Shown: positions 16,231 through 25,597 of the stretch, in pieces
Position numbering within the stretch: position 1 is the first letter of the stretch
Layout: each line of letters begins with the position of its first letter
DNA from: an uncultured Pseudomonadota bacterium
GTDB lineage: Bacteria > Pseudomonadota > Alphaproteobacteria > RF32 > CAG-239
Assembly (NCBI GenBank): GCA_902495305.1
Contig: CABUWG010000013.1
Location: 1 to 42,391, forward strand
Length of the DNA stretch: 42,391 bases
Direction: 5' to 3'
The notes under the pieces: model-generated
Database searches by the model: none
Seen by the model: the letters and a program-made list of their open reading frames with translations, nothing else
What the model was told of the DNA's origin: nothing
Made by a program: the position numbers and the translations under genes

Positions 16231-17469
16231 CTACTCACAACTGAAGTTGGCGTAGTTGAGGTTGGCGGCGTCGAGGCAATACTGGAAGCGCGGGATACTG
16301 CCCTGTGCCCTGCAACTGGCTTGCATATCACCACAATCAGGCCATCCATAATTCTCTCTACAAACCCTATAGCAATTCTTGCTATAATTGTTCTGACACC
16401 AGCTTTCATTTGCGCTGCAACCGCTATACCCGCAGCAATAACCGCTTGTTGCAACACTATCATTTCCGGATGATGAACCCATTTCCTCGCAATACCATTT
16501 AGTCTTGTCGAAGGGGCAGGCTATGGCAGGTTTTCCCGAGCAGGCGGATGATGATTGCAAATACCCGAGGGTTGAGCAGTTTGTTACCGGAGCAGAACAC
16601 CATTCGATATAACCGTTTTGACAACCGTCAAGACATTGGGAATACTTTTTTGTACTGCCGGTATAGCAGTAATTTCCGTTATCCACGCCGCCGTAAGCCG
16701 AACAGGTAGAGTAACCGTCACAGGGATTCTCTTTACGCTTGTAAAGTTTGCCTTTTGTGCAATGGTCGCAATAATCGTTCCCATCTTTGATATAGCCTGT
16801 TGTGCCGCCCGAGGTCTGTGCGTCAGTATAGGCATATCCGGCCGGACAAGAGGTTTGACAGCATTGCCGGCAGTCATAACCGCAGGAATCTTTGCCGACA
16901 ATAGCGCCGCTCTCACAGCCCGAGACCTTTGAATTCTCCGGACAATTTTTGGACGGCGTGTCATTGCAGCATTTGGCATAAGAAGCATCCCATTCGCACA
17001 ATTCAGTTTTGTCAGGGCGGGAACAGTTGTTGACATATCCGTTGTCTTTACAGGCCTGAGCCGTGTCCTGCCGGCATTCTTTGTACCAGTCAAGCCCGTT
17101 TGGGCATTGCAAATGAGGATACCAAGTCGGACCGAGGTCATAACAGGCTTGCGGGGATTTTGAGTAACCTTTGTTTTTGCAATATTGCTCTTCGGAACAT
17201 TTTGTGTAACTTTCGTCACGAGAACAGGTTTGAGAATAATCTGGTGCTGTTCCTTCCGGACAGTTAAAATGATACCCATTATCTTCGCACCATGAGGAAT
17301 CCGAGTTGACATCATCAAATTCCGGCAAGCCTAAATTACAATCCGGCAAAAAACAGATACCGGCCAAAGCAGAAGAAGTTAAAGGTGGAAGAAAGACCGA
17401 CGCTCCGACGGTAAAAGTAGCAATAGAAACCGCCGAAATAGATTTCATGTGTAGCATAGTAGATTTCAT
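16231..17469 (-). CDS. Large secreted cysteine-rich protein, first gene of the cassette
   Basis: This 412-residue exported protein has about 50 cysteines. The start at 17469 is fixed by GGGAG 7 nt upstream; the open frame continues upstream into a dispersed repeat and should not be counted without evidence. A signal peptide ends at SSALA (36). Loose repeats with C-K/E-D/N-x-GY and YxKC occupy about 60-170, and CPxNS/CC-rich segments 170-290. The LGY module at 298-327 (CSTLGYLQ...CPFDKTKWYC) and the C-terminal module 343-412 (GYCCG...FSCE) are shared with both downstream genes. The module shuffling argues for a common family. Function is unknown; extracellular and disulfide-rich is the only safe inference. 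Confidence 0.82.
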   Translation of the reverse strand: MKSTMLHMKSISAVSIATFTVGASVFLPPLTSSALAGICFLPDCNLGLPEFDDVNSDSSWCEDNGYHFNCPEGTAPDYSQTCSRDESYTKCSEEQYCKNKGYSKSPQACYDLGPTWYPHLQCPNGLDWYKECRQDTAQACKDNGYVNNCSRPDKTELCEWDASYAKCCNDTPSKNCPENSKVSGCESGAIVGKDSCGYDCRQCCQTSCPAGYAYTDAQTSGGTTGYIKDGNDYCDHCTKGKLYKRKENPCDGYSTCSAYGGVDNGNYCYTGSTKKYSQCLDGCQNGYIEWCSAPVTNCSTLGYLQSSSACSGKPAIACPFDKTKWYCEEMGSSSGNDSVATSGYCCGYSGCSANESWCQNNYSKNCYRVCRENYGWPDCGDMQASCRAQGSIPRFQYCLDAANLNYANFSCE

Positions 17470-17621
17470 CGGCTTTCTCCCAAAGCAAACGTGCTTTACC
17501 CGGCCGGCTGTCAACGCCGTGCCCAAGCTGTCACGTTGTTCTTTCTTTTCTGTGACACACACCGTGCCCAGAATGGTCAATAAAAATTCTTTTTTCTTTG
17601 TCATATATCCCGTCAGAGCAA

Positions 17622-17675
17622 CGCGGTCTCTGGAGCACATTGCCTCCAACTGAGCGCCGCCCGTCGCACGGGTCA
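17622..17675. repeat. Dispersed repeat module B, copy 2
   Basis: The 54-nt copy runs from CGCGGTCTCT to CGCACGGGTCA and matches 13847-13900 with a handful of changes. It sits between the cassette promoter and the first cassette gene, so it is transcribed as part of the 5' leader. The pair of copies brackets the cysteine-rich genes. Confidence 0.75.
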
Positions 17676-17687
17676 ATACTAAAAAGT

Positions 17688-17716
17688 ACTATACCATACG
17701 CGCGCGAGATTGTCAA
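17688..17716 (-). promoter_or_regulatory. Near-consensus promoter of the cysteine-rich cassette
   Basis: On the minus strand TTGACA (17711-17716, 6/6) and TATAGT (17688-17693, 5/6) are separated by exactly 17 nt. Transcription would start near 17681 and give a leader of about 210 nt that includes the dispersed repeat. The remaining gap to mrcA (17717-17922) shows no gene. Confidence 0.7.
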
Positions 17717-17922
17717 TAAGATTTGAGAGGTTATGCGAAGTTTTTGGCTAGACAGGCAAAACATACGGAAAGCCCGCTGAAAAAGCATATGTCTTTTGTC
17801 GGAATGATGGTAAGGACAGGGGGAAAAATAAAAAATTTCTTTGCAATTTTCTTAAATTGTAATAGATTAAGCACGAGATTCTAAACAATAAGATTAAAAA
17901 GCCCTAAAACCACGGATTTGAA

Positions 17923-20385
17923 ATGTTAAAAACGCTGTCTTCTTTATTAAGCACCTTTTTCTTTTTTGCAGTAATTGTGTTTGTTGTCTTAATCAGCACA
18001 ATCTGGGATTATGCCGGAAAACTGCCGGATTACCGCCAGCTGGCCAAATACGAGCCGGCTGTTACGACCCGCCTTTATGCCGGCGACGGCCGTTTGTTGA
18101 TGGAATATGCAACGGAAAAGCGCTTCTTTGTACCGATAGATAAAATTCCAGAAAAGGTAAAGAACGCGTTTATTGCGGCAGAAGACAAAAAGTTTTATTC
18201 CCACTCCGGCATTGATTATGTCGGAATTGTCCGTGCGGTTTTGAGCAATATTAAAAAAATCGGTACCGGCGCCCGTCCCGGCGGCGCTTCGACAATCACC
18301 CAGCAGGTGGCCAAAAACTTTCTGCTGTCGTCCGAGTTGTCTTACAGCCGAAAAATCAAAGAAGCTATTTTGGCAACAAGAATTGAACAGGCTTTTTCCA
18401 AAGATCATATTCTGGAACTTTATCTGAATGAAATTTATCTCGGAAACCGCTCTTACGGCGTTGGTGCCGCTGCCCTGAACTACTTTGGCAAATCATTGGA
18501 TGAGCTGACTTTGGAAGAAGCCGCTTATCTGGCTGCTTTGCCTAAAGGGCCGAACAATTATAACCCCAAAACCAAAAATGCCGCGGCCGTCGCCCGTCGC
18601 AACTGGGTAATTGACCGTATGCTTGAAGACGGTTATGTCAGTGAGGAAGAGGCGCTTGCCGCTAAGGAAAAGCCGTTGGTGACCATTCAGCGGAATAATG
18701 AATTTGTAAAAGATTCGCAGTATTTTAGTGAAGAAGTCCGCCGCCGCATTACCGACAAATTCGGAGATGATGCCTTGTATGAAGGTGGACTGCTGGTGCG
18801 GACGACAGTTGATCCGAAATTGCAGGAAATTGCCACGGAAGTCTTTAGAAAAGGCGTGCAGGATTACGACAATCGCCACGGTTGGCGCGGAGCCGTTGCC
18901 AATATCAGTCTGGACGGCGATTATAAGGAGGCTCTTGCCAAAATTGAAATGCCCAAAGGTGCTGATAAAAACTGGCAGAAAGCCGTGGTGTTGGAAACCT
19001 CCAAAGACAAAGCCGTTATTGAAACCGGCGGCGGAGAGCGCGGAACCATTCCTCTGGCCTTTATGCCGACTGCCGGCAAGACGCTGAAAAATCAGGGGAT
19101 CACCGGTCCTCTGGGCAGTGTTGCCAAATATCTGGAAAAAGGCGATGTGGTATATGTGGAAAAGGCAACGGAAAAAGAAATCTCAGCCAAAAAACTGGCG
19201 GCGGACAGCTACCATTTGCGTCAGGTGCCGGATGTTCAGGGAGCATTGATTGCGCTTGACCCGCATACCGGCAGGGTTCTGGCAGCTGTCGGCGGATATG
19301 ATTTTTCCCAGTCGCAGTTTAACCGTGCAACGCAGGCCAAACGCCAGACCGGTTCTTCTTTCAAGCCTTTTGTTTATATTACGGCGTTGGATAACGGCTA
19401 TTCGCCGACAGATTTGATTCTGGACGCGCCTTTTGTTCTTGATCAGGGTGAGGGGCTGCCGAAGTGGAAGCCCAAAAACTATTCCGTCAATTTCTATGGC
19501 CCGACAACATTACGTCAGGGAATTGAAAAATCGCGCAATCTGATGACCGTCCGTCTGGCACAGGACTTGGGTATGGATAAAGTTTCGGAATACGTCCGCC
19601 GTTTCGGGATTAATGATAATCTTCCCAAGCTGCTTTCCATGTCTTTGGGCGCTTCCGATACCCGCCTGATTAATATGGCAGCGGGGTATGCCATGATTGT
19701 AAACGGCGGCAAAAAAATTGAACCTTATTTCATTGAGCAGGTGCAGGATCGCAACGGCAAAACCATTTTGAAGCATGACAAACGCGAATGCGTCGGCTGC
19801 AATGTTGACTTTTATGAAAGTCAGGAAACGCCGAAACTGGCTGATACTCGCGAACAGATTGTCGATCCGCTCAGCGCTTATCAGATGACCAGTATTCTTG
19901 AAGGTGTGGCAATCCGCGGAACAGCCTCGCGTCTGCGGACATTAAACAAACATCTGGCCGGCAAAACCGGAACCACGAACGACAATAAAGATTCCTGGTT
20001 TATCGGCTTCTCTCCGGATCTGGTCGTAGGTGTTTATCTCGGCTTTGACGAACCGAGAACTTTGGGCAAACGTGAAACCGGCGCAACGGCGGCACTCCCG
20101 ATTTTCTATGATTTTATGCGTGAGGCTCTGAAAAATCAGCCGGATATTCCTTTCCGTACTCCGAACGGCATCAAGCTTGTACGGGTTAATCATACGACCG
20201 GCAAACCGGCGACGCCAATGGATAAATCCGTGATTGTCGAGGCTCTGAAACCGGATTTTGACTTTGACAAACAGGCGCAAAGGGTGATCGGCGGAGAAAC
20301 GCCGGCTGCTGACGGCAAAGAAACACCGTCTTCCGGTTATTCTGCCGAAGAGGGCGGAGATTTTCAATTGGGCGGACAATATTAA
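17923..20385 (+). CDS. mrcA: Penicillin-binding protein 1A, bifunctional
   Basis: This class A PBP polymerises glycan strands and crosslinks them. A single N-terminal membrane anchor (about residues 5-28) precedes the GT51 glycosyltransferase with AAEDKKFYSHSGID, GGASTITQQVAKNF and the REIKE-like RKIKEAILATRIE segment. The transpeptidase holds SSFKPF (SxxK) near 483, the SRN motif of EKSRNLM near 535 and KTGTTND near 685. An OB-like insertion lies between. The length, 820 residues, is typical of alphaproteobacterial PBP1A. The ribosome site is weak (CGGATTTGAA). prfB starts 14 nt after its stop, so both are probably co-transcribed. The gene is intact despite the cassette inserted upstream. 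Confidence 0.97.
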   Translation: MLKTLSSLLSTFFFFAVIVFVVLISTIWDYAGKLPDYRQLAKYEPAVTTRLYAGDGRLLMEYATEKRFFVPIDKIPEKVKNAFIAAEDKKFYSHSGIDYVGIVRAVLSNIKKIGTGARPGGASTITQQVAKNFLLSSELSYSRKIKEAILATRIEQAFSKDHILELYLNEIYLGNRSYGVGAAALNYFGKSLDELTLEEAAYLAALPKGPNNYNPKTKNAAAVARRNWVIDRMLEDGYVSEEEALAAKEKPLVTIQRNNEFVKDSQYFSEEVRRRITDKFGDDALYEGGLLVRTTVDPKLQEIATEVFRKGVQDYDNRHGWRGAVANISLDGDYKEALAKIEMPKGADKNWQKAVVLETSKDKAVIETGGGERGTIPLAFMPTAGKTLKNQGITGPLGSVAKYLEKGDVVYVEKATEKEISAKKLAADSYHLRQVPDVQGALIALDPHTGRVLAAVGGYDFSQSQFNRATQAKRQTGSSFKPFVYITALDNGYSPTDLILDAPFVLDQGEGLPKWKPKNYSVNFYGPTTLRQGIEKSRNLMTVRLAQDLGMDKVSEYVRRFGINDNLPKLLSMSLGASDTRLINMAAGYAMIVNGGKKIEPYFIEQVQDRNGKTILKHDKRECVGCNVDFYESQETPKLADTREQIVDPLSAYQMTSILEGVAIRGTASRLRTLNKHLAGKTGTTNDNKDSWFIGFSPDLVVGVYLGFDEPRTLGKRETGATAALPIFYDFMREALKNQPDIPFRTPNGIKLVRVNHTTGKPATPMDKSVIVEALKPDFDFDKQAQRVIGGETPAADGKETPSSGYSAEEGGDFQLGGQY

Positions 20386-20399
20386 GGAGTATAAAAGAG

Positions 20400-21495
20400 A
20401 TGCGAGCCGAAATTGCAGAAGTTGTTGAAGAAATCAGGCAGTCGTTAGAACTGCTGAGGAGGTCTCTTTGACTATGATAACGCCGTATTGCGCCTGAGCG
20501 AACTCAACGCGTTGGGTGAAGATGCCAATCTTTGGAGTGACGCCGAAAAAGCCAAAAAGCTGATGAGCGAAAAAACGCGTCTGGAAGACAATCTCGGGCA
20601 TTATGATACGATGCTCAAGACCCTGAATGATACGGTTGATCTTGTGGAAATGGCAGAAACAGAGGATGATGAAACCGTCATTGCCGAAGCGTATCAGGAA
20701 CTTCTGACCTTAAAAGAAGAGGCCAAACGCGGTGAACTGGAGGCCTTGCTCTCCGGAGAAGTCGATGCTAATGACGCCTTTCTGGAAGTTCATGCCGGCA
20801 GTGGAGGCACCGAGGCTCAGGACTGGGCGGAAATGCTGGTTCGTATGTACAGCCGCTGGGCGGAAAGCCGCAAGTTTAAAACCGAATATATTGAAGAAAC
20901 CGAAGGCGATGTGGCCGGCATCAAATCCGTGACTCTGAAAATTTCTGGACATAATGCCTATGGCTGGCTGAAGTCTGAAACCGGCGTCCACCGTCTGGTA
21001 CGGATTTCGCCTTTTGACAGCGCCGCGCGCCGCCATACCAGCTTTGCTTCTGTCGGTGTCTATCCGGTACTGGATGATGATATTGAGATTGAGGTCAATG
21101 AAGTCGATTGCCGGGTCGATACCTATCGCGCCAGCGGTGCCGGCGGCCAGCATATTAACAAAACCGATTCTGCAGTCCGGATAACGCATATTCCGACCGG
21201 AATCGTCGTACAATGCCAAAACCAGCGTTCCCAGTTTCAAAACCGTGATGCGGCATGGAAAATGCTCAAAGCCCGCCTGTATGAACTGGAACTCAAAAAA
21301 CGCGAGGAAGCCGAGCAGACCATGCGCGACAATCAAAGTGACATTGGTTGGGGGCATCAGATTCGCTCTTATGTCTTGCAGCCATACAAAATGGTCAAAG
21401 ATTTGCGGACGGAAGCAGAAACTTCTGATACCAAAGCCGTATTGGACGGCAATATTGACATGTTCTTGAGTGCGGCGCTCGCACATAAATTATGA
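20400..21495 (+). CDS. prfB: Peptide chain release factor 2, programmed +1 frameshift
   Basis: RF2 reads UGA and UAA stop codons. Translation starts at ATG 20400 (AAGGAG about 10 nt upstream), reads 23 codons to an in-frame TGA at 20469, then must shift +1 to continue; without the shift only a 23-residue peptide is made. After the shift the product reads RSLDYDNAVLRLSELNALG. The SPF specificity motif (VRISPFDSAARR) and the GGQ catalytic loop (ASGAGGQHINKTDSA) are intact. Total length is about 364 residues, as expected. Frame-blind annotation would start it at 20488 and lose the N-terminus. RF2 scarcity increases shifting, giving autoregulation. Confidence 0.97.
20457..20472 (+). promoter_or_regulatory. 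prfB recoding site
   Basis: AGGAGG-TCT-CTT-TGA-C has the same layout as the Escherichia coli site: a Shine-Dalgarno-like hexamer, one spacer codon, the slippery CTT and a poorly terminating TGAC. The ribosome re-pairs from CTT to TTT and continues with GAC. Confidence 0.95.
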
Positions 21496-21505
21496 TGAGG
21501 CGGAA

Positions 21506-22351
21506 ATGAATAAATTTGGAAAATGGTTAAAAAGGGGTGTCGCAGCCGGTGTTGTTCTTTATGCTTTGTTTTGCGCGGCCGTATATTTTTATCCGCAATA
21601 CTTTTTTTACAATCCGATAAGCACGCCTTCAAATCTGGACAATGCCCGTGCCAAAGGCTTTATGGCCGAACGCGTGGATTATGCTTCCGAAGACGGTACG
21701 CCGCTGTTCGGCTGGTATATTCCGCCCCGCCGGAACAATTTGCCGCTGGTTGTCTTTATGCATGGCAATTCTTATAATGTGGAAACCTTTTATCATAAAA
21801 TGCAGCCGCTGGCTGAAGCCGGATATGGAGTCTTTATGCCGGAATACAGAGGCTTTGGCGGTGTGGAGGGCAAAATTACGCAGGCCAATCTGGAGGCTGA
21901 TGCCATTGCTGCCGTCAAAAAGCTGCGGCAAATGGGGTATGACAATTCCCGTCTGGTGATTTACGGCATGTCTTTGGGCTCCCATATGGCAACCAACAGC
22001 GTTTACAAACTTCAGAATGACGGAAACTTTGCCGGTCTGATTTTGGAAGTGCCGTTTGATAATATTGAAAACGTTGTCCGTCTGGTTGTGCCTGTTCCGC
22101 TGCCGCTGCAATATATTGTCCGTGACAAATACCACAATGAAGAAATGCTTTCCGGTGTAAACGCGCCGCTTTTGCTGATGGGCGGCACGCATGACCGTAC
22201 TGTTCCCGTTGAATTGGCAAAAAAATTATATACATTTGCTAAAGAACCGAAAAATATGATTATATATCAGGGAGGGACACACAGCGGATTGTACGATCTG
22301 CAGAATTATAAAGATGTTCTTTCATGGCTCGGAACCTTAACAAGAAAGTAA
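21506..22351 (+). CDS. Membrane-anchored alpha/beta hydrolase
   Basis: The 281-residue protein starts at ATG 21506, 10 nt after prfB; GAGGCGGA lies just before it. An N-terminal anchor (about residues 9-30) leads to an α/β-hydrolase fold. The nucleophile elbow GMSLGSH, the acid in GGTHDRTVP and the histidine in GGTHSGLY give a complete triad. The oxyanion region is VVFMHGN. The closest type is the ABHD13/YfhR-like group (serine aminopeptidase-like hydrolases). The substrate is unknown. It is probably part of the mrcA-prfB-downstream transcript and is followed after 3 nt by a giant AsmA-like gene. Confidence 0.88.
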   Translation: MNKFGKWLKRGVAAGVVLYALFCAAVYFYPQYFFYNPISTPSNLDNARAKGFMAERVDYASEDGTPLFGWYIPPRRNNLPLVVFMHGNSYNVETFYHKMQPLAEAGYGVFMPEYRGFGGVEGKITQANLEADAIAAVKKLRQMGYDNSRLVIYGMSLGSHMATNSVYKLQNDGNFAGLILEVPFDNIENVVRLVVPVPLPLQYIVRDKYHNEEMLSGVNAPLLLMGGTHDRTVPVELAKKLYTFAKEPKNMIIYQGGTHSGLYDLQNYKDVLSWLGTLTRK

Positions 22352-22354
22352 AAG

Positions 22355-25300
22355 ATGAAAATAATCAGCAATCGGGCATATATTTTTCATAAAACGATGG
22401 ATTATCTCGGGGTTGCCGTCCTCGGGCTGATTTTATTATTTTTGTGGCAGCTTTACAGCGGACCGATAGCCATTCCTTTCTTAAAGCCTTATATTATAAA
22501 AGCATTGAACCATGATGATGCCGAATATCAGGTGTCGTTGGATTCCGTCAATCTGGAGCTGGTCAGATCAATCAAGCCGGTTAAGATTATTGCCAATAAC
22601 GTGTCTTATCGCAAGACGGACGGCAGTTTTGTGGTCAGTGCACCCAAGACTTCCGTTTCGTTCAGTATCCGTGCGCTTTTGCACGGTGTCGTCGCTCCGA
22701 GCAATATTGAGGTCAGCAGCCCGCGGATTTACGTTTTTACTGATTACGGCGTTCAAAAAGAACAGGAAAATATTGCCAATCAGAAAAAGCTGGCTTTTTA
22801 TTTTGATTATTTTGAGGACTTTCTGGAACGCTTCAATTCCGATGACCAGACTTATTCCGAGAGCTATATCAACGGAATAGAAATTAACAATGCCGAAGTG
22901 GAATTGCACGAAGTTGATCTCGGGCGCAAATGGGTATTTTCAGACTTGAACTATCGTTTTGACCGGAATTTTACCTCTATTGAATCGGACATCAGCGCCT
23001 TGCTGAAGTTTGAGGATCAACTGGCCTCGGTCGGTTTGAATCTGGAATATAAAATGCTGGGCGAAAAACTGGCGATGGAATTTTATTTTTCTGACGTCGT
23101 CCCGTCACAAATAGCGGCTTCCCTGCCGGCCGGCGGTTTTGCCGATGAGCTTGCCAAAGTCAATTTGCCGTTAAGCGGCAAGCTGGACGCTTTGATAGAT
23201 TTTCGCAGTGTATTGAAAAACAAGGATGATATGGCCAAGAGCCTTGATGACGCTCTTGAGAAAATGAGCTTTTCTCTGGAAGGCGGCAACGGCAGCATCC
23301 AGTTTTCGGAAGGCGCGGATTATAAATATAATATCGCCTCTTTGGTGCTGGGCGGAAACATCTCTGCCGGATTAGACAAGGTCAGCATCAAAGACGCCTC
23401 TTTTGATTTGGATAACCAGAAAACCAAACTGAACTTGGAATTGACCGGACTGAAAAAATATTTTCTAGAGCAGTCGGCCGAGGATCTGAAGGTTTCTTTT
23501 CAAGCTGATATTGCCGAACTGAAGTTTGATGACCTGTACCGGCTCTGGCCGCGGGCTCTGGCCGAAGACGCCTGGGTTTGGAGCGAAGACAGCCTGTATG
23601 GCGGCAAGGCTAAAAATGCCCGCTTTAATGTGGACTTTGCTTATGATAAAAAACAAAAGTCCGTGGTGTTTAAAGACTTTAAGGGCAGGGCGGATATCGA
23701 CGGCGTCAATCTGAACTACCTGCGCGGAATGCCGGATATTCAAAATATATACGGAACATTCAGTATTGATTCCAAAGAATTGAAAGTCGCCATTGACAAA
23801 GGTGTTTCAAACGGCGTTATCATGACCGGCGGTTCGGTTTTGCTGTATGATCTGGATAAAGAAGACAGTTTTGCCGACATTAATATTATTGCCGAGAGTT
23901 CAATTACCGACGCCCTGAAGCTGATTGACAACCCGCCGTTGGGTTTTGCATCGGAAATGGGATTAAAGCCCGACAGTATTGAAGGAACGGCCGTCACCGA
24001 TTTGGGCCTGAAGTTTGAGTTGCGCAACGACCTCGGAACAGACGATGTTCAGGTCAGGGTCAAGTCTGACTTGAAAGATGTGACCATTCCCAAGATTGTT
24101 GGCGAAAAAGACGTTAAGGCGCAGGAGCTTAAAATGGACGTAACCAATGCCGGTATGTTGATTGAGGGGAATGTTACGCTTGACGGATCACCGTTTAAAC
24201 TGGTTTGGAGTGAGAATTTTACCAAAGAAAAAAAATACAACAGCCGTTACCAGTTGTCATTTTTGTATGATAATGCTTTCAAAAAGAAATGGGGCATTGA
24301 TTATGAGATTCTGAACCCGCCTTATATTGACGGCAAGGCCGAAGTTCTGGCCGAGATTACCTCCTATCCGCAGGACAAAATGAAAGTCAGCCTCAATGCC
24401 GAACTGACAAACGCAAAATTGGATTTCTCTTTTTTGGGATTGACGAAGAAACTGGGCGAAAAAGCATTGTTAAAAGCGGAGATTGATGTTGATAACGGAA
24501 AAATTGTTTCTATCCCGTTATTGAGTTTTGATAAATTTGACTTTAACCTTCAGGGCAAAATTGCTTTTAATAAAAACCAGCAGGTAACAACGGTCGACAT
24601 CTCGGGTATTCGGGCTCCCAAAACGGCAGCCAAGGCCAAAATCGAGTTTGCGTATAAGCCCAAAGAAAAGGTCAAAATTAACATTTCCGGTACCAGCTAT
24701 GACTTGTCCGCTCTGTTTGCACAGAAAGAAAATGCCAAACCCAAAAACAATAAAAATGTTAAAAATACAAAGAGCCTGTCCCGCCCCAAAACGGAAGACA
24801 GCCTGAAAAACGTGACCGATACCGACATTAATATTGCCGTTAATAACCTTTGGACCAGTGAAAAATCAATGATAAAGAATTTTGCCGGTTCTGCCAAACT
24901 TGTCAACGGTATTGGCATCAAAGAAATGCATTTGGTCGGAAACTTTACGTCATCGCCTCATTCTTATCTGCGGCTGAATTATGTACCCCATGCCAATAAG
25001 GAATACCGTCTGGATATTGACAGCAACGATGCCGGAAACACGCTCAAATTTTTGCGGATGTATGATAACATGAAAGGCGGCCGGCTGAACGTGAGTGCAC
25101 GTCGCGATAAAAACAAAGATTTTGTCGGTCATGCCAAAATTCGTGATTTCAGTGTTCATAACACGCCGGTTCTGGCCAAACTCCTGACTGTGGCTTCTTT
25201 TACCGGCATGGTAAATCTTCTGACCGGCGAAGGCGTGAAATTCTCGCATTTTGATGCTCCTTTTACCTATTCTGATCAGATATTGTCGGTAAAAGAGGCA

Positions 25301-25597
25301 AAAACCTTTGGAAATGTATTGGGGATTACGGCCAACGGCAGCTACGATTTGTACTATGATGATATCGATATCAGCGGCGTGGTTGCACCGGCTTACAGCC
25401 TGAACAGCTTTATCGGCAAAATCCCGTTGGTCGGAAACCTGCTTTCCGGCAAGGACGGTACGGTTTTTGCCGCCAATTATAAGATTAAAGGCAATATTGA
25501 AGATCCTCAAATCAGTTTAAATCCGCTGTCGGCCCTGAGTCCGAGCTCGTTAAAAGATATGCTGTCTTCCATTTTTGGAGGGGGCAATGACAAATAG
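22355..25597 (+). CDS. AsmA/YhdP-like DUF3971 envelope protein
   Basis: This 1080-residue protein has one N-terminal transmembrane helix (about 17-36) and a very long β-rich periplasmic body. Its N-terminal DUF3971-type region and C-terminal AsmA-like part (ending SLNPLSALSPSSLKDMLSSIFGG) place it with AsmA, YhdP and TamB relatives. Those proteins form hydrophobic grooves that move phospholipids toward the outer membrane. Low-complexity Lys/Asn (NAKPKNNKNVKNTKS) near 795-810 is a hinge or linker. It starts 3 nt after the hydrolase and overlaps the next gene by 11 nt, so translation is probably coupled. The specific lipid role is inference. Confidence 0.85.
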   Translation: MKIISNRAYIFHKTMDYLGVAVLGLILLFLWQLYSGPIAIPFLKPYIIKALNHDDAEYQVSLDSVNLELVRSIKPVKIIANNVSYRKTDGSFVVSAPKTSVSFSIRALLHGVVAPSNIEVSSPRIYVFTDYGVQKEQENIANQKKLAFYFDYFEDFLERFNSDDQTYSESYINGIEINNAEVELHEVDLGRKWVFSDLNYRFDRNFTSIESDISALLKFEDQLASVGLNLEYKMLGEKLAMEFYFSDVVPSQIAASLPAGGFADELAKVNLPLSGKLDALIDFRSVLKNKDDMAKSLDDALEKMSFSLEGGNGSIQFSEGADYKYNIASLVLGGNISAGLDKVSIKDASFDLDNQKTKLNLELTGLKKYFLEQSAEDLKVSFQADIAELKFDDLYRLWPRALAEDAWVWSEDSLYGGKAKNARFNVDFAYDKKQKSVVFKDFKGRADIDGVNLNYLRGMPDIQNIYGTFSIDSKELKVAIDKGVSNGVIMTGGSVLLYDLDKEDSFADINIIAESSITDALKLIDNPPLGFASEMGLKPDSIEGTAVTDLGLKFELRNDLGTDDVQVRVKSDLKDVTIPKIVGEKDVKAQELKMDVTNAGMLIEGNVTLDGSPFKLVWSENFTKEKKYNSRYQLSFLYDNAFKKKWGIDYEILNPPYIDGKAEVLAEITSYPQDKMKVSLNAELTNAKLDFSFLGLTKKLGEKALLKAEIDVDNGKIVSIPLLSFDKFDFNLQGKIAFNKNQQVTTVDISGIRAPKTAAKAKIEFAYKPKEKVKINISGTSYDLSALFAQKENAKPKNNKNVKNTKSLSRPKTEDSLKNVTDTDINIAVNNLWTSEKSMIKNFAGSAKLVNGIGIKEMHLVGNFTSSPHSYLRLNYVPHANKEYRLDIDSNDAGNTLKFLRMYDNMKGGRLNVSARRDKNKDFVGHAKIRDFSVHNTPVLAKLLTVASFTGMVNLLTGEGVKFSHFDAPFTYSDQILSVKEAKTFGNVLGITANGSYDLYYDDIDISGVVAPAYSLNSFIGKIPLVGNLLSGKDGTVFAANYKIKGNIEDPQISLNPLSALSPSSLKDMLSSIFGGGNDK

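Noticed and set aside
17470..17676. N-terminal extension of the first cysteine-rich gene to 17676
   Set aside because: The extension starts at a TTG in the repeat and has no ribosome site. GGGAG before 17469 and a proper signal peptide fix the start there.
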